Translations under genes and position numbers: made by a program
Notes under the pieces: generated by a model
Databases searched by the model: none
Seen by the model: only the letters and a program-made list of their open reading frames with translations
What the model was told of the DNA's origin: nothing
In this document: positions 16,159 to 22,598 of the stretch, piece after piece
How positions within the stretch are numbered: position 1 is the stretch's first letter
How the letters are laid out: each line of letters starts with the position of its first letter
Assembly (NCBI GenBank): GCA_001875365.1
Contig: MIYX01000021.1
Span: 1-37,978, forward strand
DNA length: 37,978 nt
Reading direction: 5' to 3'
Source of the DNA: Marine Group III euryarchaeote CG-Epi4
GTDB lineage: Archaea; Thermoplasmatota; Poseidoniia; MGIII; CG-Epi1

Positions 16159-16166
16159 TATAAATA
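16159..16166 (-). promoter_or_regulatory. TATA box of the DP1 gene
   Basis: TATTTATA on the minus strand is centred 25-26 bp before the ATG at 16137, consistent with leaderless transcription of DP1 from that start. Confidence 0.45.
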
Positions 16167-16197
16167 GTATTTTTTTTTGCTAGAGACCCCGCAAGTT

Positions 16198-16215
16198 TAT
16201 AGCGAGTTGGCTATA
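16198..16215 (+). promoter_or_regulatory. inverted repeat overlapping the Orc1/Cdc6 TATA box
   Basis: TATAGC, a six-base spacer GAGTTG, then GCTATA: a perfect six-base inverted repeat. Its left arm overlaps a TTTATA box (16196-16201) about 35 bp before the GTG at 16234. Position and symmetry fit an operator for a dimeric regulator or the initiator itself. Short arms mean it could be chance. Confidence 0.35.
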
Positions 16216-16233
16216 TGCTAAGTTCCACTTATT

Positions 16234-17529
16234 GTGAATTTAATTAATATGAATAAGGAGTTAAACACGGCCAAACGCAATGTTTTCGATAGACTTATAC
16301 ACGATGAAAGAATTTTCAAGAATCGTGAATCTCTTTCCACATCATACGTGCCATCTGAATTCCCACATAGATATGATGAAATCAATGAAGTGGCAAACAT
16401 TTTAAAAACTGCTTTTTACGGATCAAGGCCTTCCAATATTTTAATTTATGGTCAAACTGGAACTGGCAAAACGGCCATAGCTAAATTCATATGTAAGCAG
16501 CTAAAAGAAAAAGCTAAAAATGAAAATGTAAAGGTAAATACAGCTTATATTAATTGTAAACAAACAAACACTCCTTATGGTGTTTTAACGAACATTGGAA
16601 AGACCTACTCTGCTGAATGGGAAAAGCAAGTACCTAGCGCGGGATGGAGAATAGATAAGGTTTATTCTTCGCTAAAGGAAAAAGCCGACGAAAATGGAGG
16701 AATTGCAATCGTCATCTTAGACGAGATTGATACACTTGTTTCTAAAAATGGTGATGAAATACTATACCATTTGACTGGCTTGAATTCTGATTTAGATAAT
16801 TCCAAAATATCCATAATTGGTATTTCTAATGATGCTAAATTTACTTCATGGTTGGATCCTAGAGTTAAATCTAGACTCGGTGAAGAATCTCTTACTTTTT
16901 CACCATACAACGCGCCTCAGATAGAGGACATACTCATTCAAAGAGCGAGAACTGCTTTCAAAGAAAATACTGTCGACCCTATCGTAATGACATACTGCGC
17001 TAGTAAAGCTGCCCAAGAGCATGGAGATGCTAGAAAAGCAATCGATTTGCTCCGGATTGCCGCTGAATTGGCCGAAAGAGATGAAAGAGAAATTGTTACA
17101 CTAGAGCACGTGAATAATGCACAGAACGTAATGGAGAAAGACCAAGTAAAAAGTATTGTTATAACATTGCCAATACAACATAAAGCTACCTTAGCTAGTA
17201 TAATTTTAAACCAAGGAAGTAAAGATAATAGCCAACAAACAACCGGAGAAGTTTATGGAACTTACACTAAACTTTGTAATAGCTATAATTTAAATGAACT
17301 TTCACAAAGAAGAATTGGACATATAATATCTGAATTAGACATGCAAGGGTTGATTAATGCAAAAATTGTTAATTTGGGAAGACATGGAAGAACTAAGTAT
17401 ATTGATTTAGCTGTAGACAGAGAACAATTATTAGGAATAATACAACATGATCATTTCTTGTCAGACTTAATTGAATCTATGACAAAACTTCAAATATTTA
17501 CAAAAAGTATGCAATCGAGACTAATCTAA
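16234..17529 (+). CDS. cdc6: Orc1/Cdc6 replication initiator
   Basis: A 431-residue AAA+ protein that marks origins and helps load the MCM helicase. Walker A is GQTGTGKT (73-80), Walker B is IVILDEIDTL (about 155-164), sensor 1 is IIGISNDAK, the arginine-bearing LDPRVKSRLGEE follows, and sensor 2 is GDARKAIDLLR (about 263-273). The C-terminal third is a winged-helix DNA-binding domain (about 310-430, including a GEVYGTYTKLCN segment). Length is typical. The start may be the GTG at 16234 or an ATG at 16249; neither has a clear ribosome binding site. Divergent from DP1, an arrangement recalling the cdc6-PolD neighbourhood near the Pyrococcus origin. Its 3' end overlaps the convergent gene by four bases. 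Confidence 0.93.
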   Translation: MNLINMNKELNTAKRNVFDRLIHDERIFKNRESLSTSYVPSEFPHRYDEINEVANILKTAFYGSRPSNILIYGQTGTGKTAIAKFICKQLKEKAKNENVKVNTAYINCKQTNTPYGVLTNIGKTYSAEWEKQVPSAGWRIDKVYSSLKEKADENGGIAIVILDEIDTLVSKNGDEILYHLTGLNSDLDNSKISIIGISNDAKFTSWLDPRVKSRLGEESLTFSPYNAPQIEDILIQRARTAFKENTVDPIVMTYCASKAAQEHGDARKAIDLLRIAAELAERDEREIVTLEHVNNAQNVMEKDQVKSIVITLPIQHKATLASIILNQGSKDNSQQTTGEVYGTYTKLCNSYNLNELSQRRIGHIISELDMQGLINAKIVNLGRHGRTKYIDLAVDREQLLGIIQHDHFLSDLIESMTKLQIFTKSMQSRLI

Positions 17530-17942
17530 GGCTTACTAGCAATTCCCTCATTCCAACCTTTTTCCCATCCTGCAGCAATTGCACCCTGGAGTCCAGCATT
17601 TCGAGCTGCTTCCTTTGCCAAATTAAGAATTTTATCTCTATCTTCTTTGCTATCCTGAGTATTTACTTGGATAGCAATCTCTTTTGCCGTATTTGTTAAA
17701 TCTTCTACTTGAGACCATAATTCAGCTTTAGTCTCCTCAAAGACTTTTTTAATATTTTCAGACGAAACTGCGATTGCTTTTTGATAGCCTTTTTTCTTAG
17801 ATTCGTTATAAGCATCTACTTTCATTTCTGTACCCTTTGACTTTTCCTTACTGTATTTGGCCCATGACAAACCTCTAGTAATTCCAGGCACATATTTTTT
17901 TACAAATTCCGGAATTTCTGAGCCTAGATCGCCTTCAGACAT
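17526..17942 (-). CDS. small helical protein of unknown function
   Basis: A 138-residue acidic-basic protein with no signal peptide or membrane segment. After an N-terminal segment (GSEIPEFVKKYVPGITRGLS) it is almost entirely helix-forming: a lysine-rich part (about 27-55), then a long amphipathic stretch (FEETKAELWSQVEDLTNTAK, about 68-87) and a glycine/alanine-rich end (GLQGAIAAGWEKGWNEGIAS). I do not recognise a family. The ATG at 17942 has a weak TTAAG-type element about 26-30 bp upstream. It ends overlapping the convergent Orc1/Cdc6 gene by four bases. Confidence 0.6.
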   Translation of the reverse strand: MSEGDLGSEIPEFVKKYVPGITRGLSWAKYSKEKSKGTEMKVDAYNESKKKGYQKAIAVSSENIKKVFEETKAELWSQVEDLTNTAKEIAIQVNTQDSKEDRDKILNLAKEAARNAGLQGAIAAGWEKGWNEGIASKP

Positions 17943-17978
17943 AAATTACCAACAACGGCACTGTAAAGAAACTTAACC

Positions 17979-19547
17979 TTAATCTCTGTAAGTATCCGGA
18001 AAAAATAAAAGTAGAACTGTAATTATCTCGAGACGTCCGAGCATCATTAAAAATGATAAAACTAAAACTGTAGGATCACTAAAGCCATAGTACGTTGACG
18101 AAGGCCCAATGGCGCCAACTCCAGGGCCAATATTAGCTAAGCATGATAGTGAAATAGATATTCCATCTATTAAAGTTAATGATGGCTCTAGATATAACGT
18201 AGCTAAAGATCCGAATAGAAATATTATTATGAAAATAAAAAAGAAAACACCTACATTCCTGAATAAAGATTCATCCAATACTTTCTTACCTATTCTCAGC
18301 TTAATTATTGCACGAGGATGAATAACAAGTAATAATTCTCTTTTTAGTGCCTTGAATAGAAGCATAATTCTAACTGTTTTCATACCCCCTGTTGTTGATC
18401 CTGCACATCCTCCCATAAACATTATGAGGAGCAACACAAAAATAGACATTTTAGGCCATAAAGCATAGTTTGTGGTGGTAAAACCTGTACCTGTCAAAAG
18501 CGATACAGTTTGGAATACAGTATAACTAAAGTTAGAATTAAAAGAGTTATTTTCATTAAACTCTAAAACTAAGTTTAGTAATATAAGACTAGAACATGAG
18601 ACAATGAGAAATAAGTATACCTTCAATTCTTCATTATCTCTAACCAAGAAGTAAATATTCCTTAGACGAGATTGAATTGATTTTGAATTATCTTTAATAT
18701 GGTTAAAAATGTAATAAAGAATAACAAAGTTAACTCCAGAGATTAGCATAAAAAATGTAACAATTATATCTACATATGCACTATCGTAAGAACCAATGGA
18801 ATCTATTTTTGGTGAAAAACCTCCTGTAGATACTGTAGAAAAAGAATTACATATAGAATCATACAAAGGTAAGCCTGCAAAATACAATAATGTAATTTCA
18901 CTTAAAGTCAAGAAAAAGTATAAAGTCCAAAGAAGACGTGCCGTTTGTGCCATCTGAGGCTTAAGACGGGTAATCCCCGTACCAGGCATCTCTGCTTGTA
19001 ACACCTGAATCCCTCCCCCAAATAGTCTTGAAAATATTATTGTAGCGAGAACAATAATCCCCATGCCTCCCAGCCATTGTGTCTGAGATCTCCAAAGTAG
19101 TAAAGATTTAGGAGCATCGAAATATCCTTCAGAATACTGTTCAGTGTTTATTACTCGATTTTCATCTGTAATCTCTAGTATTGTAGCGCCAGTTGTGGTC
19201 AAACCAGACATGGATTCGAAAATAGCTCCCGCCATTCCAACTTGGTATGACATTAACTCACCGTTTTCAGCCGCATAATACGGAAAAGCACTGACTAATA
19301 CTATAATTATCCATACTATACTAACAAGCGCAAAAGCTTCTCTATTCCTAATGTCTTCTTCGATGTGAAAATATGAACTAAAAATATAACCTAAACTTAA
19401 ACAAAAAAGCATAGGAATAACAAACATGTAAAAAATGTCTTTGATATTTTCTCCTAAAATAAGGCCCGTAATTATTGGAAATAAAAAAGATAAACCAAAA
19501 AAAGCTACCAATGTACCTGTTAAACTTAATATTAGACTAAAGCGCAT
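17979..19547 (-). CDS. trkH: Trk/Ktr potassium transporter membrane subunit TrkH
   Basis: A 522-residue membrane protein with the four pore loops of the TrkH/KtrB fold: SGLTTTGATI (about 113-122), FSTVSTGGFSP, LLTGTGFTTT, and LANIGPGVGAIGP near the C-terminus. The glycine in each loop forms the potassium selectivity filter. A FMGGCAGSTTGGMKT segment follows the third loop, the gating-loop region. It imports K+ and works with the cytoplasmic TrkA. The start is seven bases after the trkA stop, so the two form an operon with trkA first. The window shows only one transport subunit. Confidence 0.93.
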   Translation of the reverse strand: MRFSLILSLTGTLVAFFGLSFLFPIITGLILGENIKDIFYMFVIPMLFCLSLGYIFSSYFHIEEDIRNREAFALVSIVWIIIVLVSAFPYYAAENGELMSYQVGMAGAIFESMSGLTTTGATILEITDENRVINTEQYSEGYFDAPKSLLLWRSQTQWLGGMGIIVLATIIFSRLFGGGIQVLQAEMPGTGITRLKPQMAQTARLLWTLYFFLTLSEITLLYFAGLPLYDSICNSFSTVSTGGFSPKIDSIGSYDSAYVDIIVTFFMLISGVNFVILYYIFNHIKDNSKSIQSRLRNIYFLVRDNEELKVYLFLIVSCSSLILLNLVLEFNENNSFNSNFSYTVFQTVSLLTGTGFTTTNYALWPKMSIFVLLLIMFMGGCAGSTTGGMKTVRIMLLFKALKRELLLVIHPRAIIKLRIGKKVLDESLFRNVGVFFFIFIIIFLFGSLATLYLEPSLTLIDGISISLSCLANIGPGVGAIGPSSTYYGFSDPTVLVLSFLMMLGRLEIITVLLLFFPDTYRD

Positions 19548-19553
19548 TAAATC

Positions 19554-20924
19554 CTAATAGAAAAACTTCTCCACTTCAGGTAATTTTCCTTTGAGAGTAA
19601 AGACAAGTACATGATCTCCTTCATTGAAGATAAATTCCTCATCAGGAAATATAGCTTCACCATTTCTGTTAACCATTGCAATTAGTGTTTTATCTGGAAC
19701 TCCAAGTTTTTCGATAGGAAGCCCTATCTTTTTACTATTCTTTTTTATCAAGAACTCTCTGACCGAAGCTTCACCTCCTTCTAATTCTTCCATGCCTTCT
19801 ATTTTATCCGTAGAAGTTGCTCGGTTTACGATTGCATTAACTGTGACCCTTTTTGGATTAATAAGTGTATCAATACCTGTATCCTGGATTACATATTCTA
19901 ATTCTGTTTGGTAAACCAGTGCTACAGTTCTTTTGGCACCTTCTTTTTTAGCTAATAAACAGCTTAGAACATTCCAATCTTCCCGATCTGTTGCAGCTAC
20001 AAATAAGTCCTCATATCGTATTCCTTCTTCTCTTAGAAAATGACGATCTGTAGATGAACCTACGAGAACTCTCACCCCTTCTGGAAGAACTGAACTTGCC
20101 TTTTCAGCCATAATCGGATCAGGCTCAGTTACGTATACTTCTATATCTTCATATTTAGGATCTTCATGAACTTGTTTAGCTAAATTTAAGGCAATTCTGC
20201 TAGTTCCTGCAATCATTAATCTTTTGATATTTCTTTCGCTTGTAATCTCTTTTGGAATTCCTAAAGAATCTGAAAGTTCCTCCAATTCACTGTTTTCGCT
20301 AAGAAGAATTAGTATTCTGTCTCTAGGCATCAAAATGTCCTGCTCTGAAGGAATAGTAACTCCTTCCTCTCTTGCAATCAATGCTATGCGGCAATGGGGT
20401 GGCAGTTTAATATTTGAAAGCGGACGACCTACTGATGGCGAACTATCGTTAAGTCTAATTTCTAAAATTCTGAGACTACCTACCGAGAAGTGCTCCAATC
20501 GTGTTAGTGCTGGCCTGGATAAAATTTGCCATATCCTATGCATAGATAATTCATCTGGACTAACAAAAGCATCTACGCCAAATAGTTGCTTATGATCATA
20601 ATCTGAAGGTAATGCAATTATATCTGGATTATTTAGTCTAGCTATAGTACTACATCCCATTTTCTTAGCAATAGAACACCCCACTAAATTTACGACATCC
20701 TTCCCAGTAACTCCAATAAAAAGATCGGCCTCTTTAATTGAAGCTTCCTCCATCAAGAATTTAGCCGAGGCTGCGTTTCCCTTGAAAACTTGAACATCTA
20801 GTGTTTGGGCTCTTTTAACAGAAGACGGATTGGAATCAACGAGAGTAACCTCATGACCTCGATATACAAGATCGCGACCTACTCGGAATCCGACTTCACC
20901 AGCTCCTGCAATTAGAACACGCAT
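19554..20924 (-). CDS. trkA: Trk potassium uptake regulatory subunit TrkA (double RCK)
   Basis: A 456-residue cytoplasmic protein with two RCK-N Rossmann domains and two RCK-C domains. The first nucleotide site is VLIAGAGEVGFRVGRDL (3-19) with the acidic end VTLVDSN; the second starts at about 233 (RLMIAGTSRIALNLAKQV). The first has the classic GxGxxG; the second is degenerate (GTSRIA), as is common. TrkA gates TrkH in response to NAD(H) or ATP/ADP. The ATG at 20924 has a TATA box 26 bp upstream (20946-20954), so the trkA-trkH message is probably leaderless. Confidence 0.93.
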   Translation of the reverse strand: MRVLIAGAGEVGFRVGRDLVYRGHEVTLVDSNPSSVKRAQTLDVQVFKGNAASAKFLMEEASIKEADLFIGVTGKDVVNLVGCSIAKKMGCSTIARLNNPDIIALPSDYDHKQLFGVDAFVSPDELSMHRIWQILSRPALTRLEHFSVGSLRILEIRLNDSSPSVGRPLSNIKLPPHCRIALIAREEGVTIPSEQDILMPRDRILILLSENSELEELSDSLGIPKEITSERNIKRLMIAGTSRIALNLAKQVHEDPKYEDIEVYVTEPDPIMAEKASSVLPEGVRVLVGSSTDRHFLREEGIRYEDLFVAATDREDWNVLSCLLAKKEGAKRTVALVYQTELEYVIQDTGIDTLINPKRVTVNAIVNRATSTDKIEGMEELEGGEASVREFLIKKNSKKIGLPIEKLGVPDKTLIAMVNRNGEAIFPDEEFIFNEGDHVLVFTLKGKLPEVEKFFY

Positions 20925-20945
20925 AGATTAAGTTGACAGTTAGGG

Positions 20946-20954
20946 TTTTTAAAA
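20946..20954 (-). promoter_or_regulatory. TATA box of the trkA-trkH operon
   Basis: TTTTAAAAA on the minus strand is centred 26 bp before the trkA ATG, between trkA and the end of the DUF368 gene. Confidence 0.55.
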
Positions 20955-20967
20955 GCTCTCGTTCTGA

Positions 20968-21885
20968 TTAATTCACATCTTTTTCTAACTTTTTTAAGGC
21001 TAAATACAATCCAAAACCCATGAATCCAAAAAATATTACGCCTATTATTGATAAAAAATCAAAATTATCAAACACTTCATTAAGGCCTAAATTAGGTGAT
21101 ACTCCTTTTGTATCGTAACTTTCCTTCCAAGGCCAAAGCGTTGCTAATGAACCTATCATTAATCCAGTTAAAACTGACATTACATCTTCTCTGTAATTTA
21201 ATAGCACAAAATTCATGAAGGGTACAAATGTAAACAATCCAAGTAATCCTCCGCAAAGAAAATAAAAAATAATGTTAAACTCAGAATCATGAACTGCATT
21301 TGCCACGACAGTGTATTGCCCTAATGTCAAAAGAACAAGCGCACCACTAATTCCTGGCAACAACATAGCAGTAAGAGCAAGTGCTCCACTAGTTATTAGT
21401 AGTAGGTTCCCTCCATTATTCGTCAGCGATAAATTTGTATAAAGTAAAACTAGAACAAATGCAATAAAGCTGATAACATAGCGGCTAAATGTACGATTTT
21501 CAACTCTTTTCCAAGGCTCTTTAACGCTTGATAGAACTAAACCAAAAAAAAGTGCAAAAATGAAAGGTGCAGTAGAAGATTTCAAAAGTAAGCCCTCTTC
21601 TCCTTCTGAACCCACAAGAACTTTAGTAATTACATAATATGACACAAGCATTCCGATACCAAGAGTAAAAAGAAATTGAAACGAATTAAAAAATGTAGGG
21701 AAAGCTTTCGAAGGGAATCTATCTTTAAAAAAATTCAAGAAATCAGACAAAGAAAAAATTAATTTATTGTAAATTCCCAGAATTAAGGCTATTGTTCCAC
21801 CACTGACTCCAGGTACAGCGTCTGCCATTCCCATTAGCAACCCATTACGAAACGTTGAAAAGTCAAAGGTTATCTTATTGCTCAT
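20968..21885 (-). CDS. DUF368 (PopT-like) polyprenyl-phosphate translocase family protein
   Basis: A 305-residue membrane protein with two related halves: DAVPGVSGGTIALILGIYNK near residue 20, and AMLLPGISGALVLLTLGQYT near 175. These paired glycine-rich re-entrant motifs define DUF368. Bacterial members (PopT) return undecaprenyl phosphate to the inner leaflet after glycan transfer. About eight membrane segments are present. The frame extends to 21906, but the ATG at 21885 follows a good Shine-Dalgarno (AGAGG, 21891-21895) at five bases, so I choose it. It overlaps the Nop5-like gene by 11 bases. Together with UppP, it would complete recycling of the lipid carrier. The archaeal lipid substrate is inferred. 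Confidence 0.85.
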   Translation of the reverse strand: MSNKITFDFSTFRNGLLMGMADAVPGVSGGTIALILGIYNKLIFSLSDFLNFFKDRFPSKAFPTFFNSFQFLFTLGIGMLVSYYVITKVLVGSEGEEGLLLKSSTAPFIFALFFGLVLSSVKEPWKRVENRTFSRYVISFIAFVLVLLYTNLSLTNNGGNLLLITSGALALTAMLLPGISGALVLLTLGQYTVVANAVHDSEFNIIFYFLCGGLLGLFTFVPFMNFVLLNYREDVMSVLTGLMIGSLATLWPWKESYDTKGVSPNLGLNEVFDNFDFLSIIGVIFFGFMGFGLYLALKKLEKDVN

Positions 21886-22585
21886 TTTTACCTCTGTAAA
21901 AATCAATCTTTGCAGCTATAGCCACTTTTGATGCTAGAGAACGTGTTACTTTTCCTTTTTTCTTATTATGTACTCCTTTTACGGAAGGATGTTGGTATAG
22001 TATTCCATGCTTAGGTGGTAGAGAACCATCCAACATGTGCCTGAATAGAGCTTTTTCAGCACCCAACAATTGGATTGTAGATGATGGAAGTCTAGCAAGT
22101 TTTGCTAAAGATCCTGCAAAAGATACCAATCGAACTGTTAATTGTGCATCCAATAACTTCACCATTTCTGGAAACACTTTAGGAGCTTCTTCATTAATAA
22201 ATTCCGATAAATTTTCAATTAAGATTTGGAGATGAAGATAAGTATCTTTAAGATTTGAAATTGGGAAAGGCAATGAATCTATGTTTAATAAATAATCAAC
22301 GGTACTCCTGGATTCGCCAGTGGTATGTGCTTGCCAAGTACATAATCTCTCTGATAGCAAATTTGAACTAGTATGAGCATCATCTAAAGCTTGTATCGCT
22401 TGAATTAGATTCTTATCTGACGTTAAAGAATCCAAAATTCTTTTCTCAGTCTGAATTATACTCGCATCTCTAAGGTCTTTAATATCTACGTCGGGTACTT
22501 TTTCGGATAAATTATAATACTTAGAATCATCTATAACTGAAACTACATCTTTAGTTTTCTCTTTATCTGCTGTTACAGATTTCAA
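21875..22585 (-). CDS. nop5: miniature Nop5-like C/D RNP protein (Nop domain)
   Basis: A 236-residue protein whose second half is an unmistakable Nop domain: GSLAKLARLPSSTIQLLGAE (158-177), KALFRH, PPKHGILYQHP (190-200) and KVTRSLASKVAIAAKIDFYR (212-231). Before it lies the helical coiled-coil region, with DKNLIQAIQALDDAHTSSNL (57-76) matching the Nop5 helix. Nop5 bridges L7Ae-bound C/D guide RNA and fibrillarin for ribose 2'-O-methylation of rRNA and tRNA. Archaeal Nop5 usually has about 370-420 residues; the N-terminal fibrillarin-binding domain is reduced to some 50 unrecognisable residues. The preceding gene stops only 13 bases upstream, so it was not simply missed. TTG start, with AGGAG at 22598-22602 upstream. 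No fibrillarin gene is adjacent. Confidence 0.83.
   Translation of the reverse strand: MKSVTADKEKTKDVVSVIDDSKYYNLSEKVPDVDIKDLRDASIIQTEKRILDSLTSDKNLIQAIQALDDAHTSSNLLSERLCTWQAHTTGESRSTVDYLLNIDSLPFPISNLKDTYLHLQILIENLSEFINEEAPKVFPEMVKLLDAQLTVRLVSFAGSLAKLARLPSSTIQLLGAEKALFRHMLDGSLPPKHGILYQHPSVKGVHNKKKGKVTRSLASKVAIAAKIDFYRGKNEQ
21891..21895 (-). promoter_or_regulatory. ribosome binding site of the DUF368 gene
   Basis: AGAGG on the minus strand, followed by T-A-A-A-A and the ATG at 21885. It decides the start against an in-frame upstream codon at 21906 and shows that Shine-Dalgarno initiation is used inside operons here, unlike the leaderless first genes. Confidence 0.55.
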
Positions 22586-22598
22586 ACTAAAATAACTC

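Larger units (their letters stand above)
16138..16233. other. DP1/Orc1 divergent spacer, candidate part of a replication origin
   Basis: A 96-bp spacer between DP1 and Orc1/Cdc6. It holds two TATA-like boxes, a nine-T run near 16170-16178, a GC-rich patch (GAGACCCCGC), the inverted repeat at 16198-16215 and a GTTCCACTT sequence at about 16221-16229 that weakly recalls half of an origin recognition box. Archaeal origins usually lie beside an orc1/cdc6 gene, but repeated, full ORB elements are not visible here. The location is suggestive only. Confidence 0.3.

Noticed and set aside
16138..16233. Clear origin recognition boxes beside Orc1/Cdc6.
   Set aside because: Only one weak GTTCCACTT-like half-site was seen; no repeated ORB sequences could be found by eye, so an origin is listed only as a possibility.
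21875..22585. A frameshift or hidden start that would restore a full-length Nop5.
   Set aside because: The preceding surface-protein gene ends 13 bases upstream with a coherent membrane anchor, leaving no room for an N-terminal domain in any frame.
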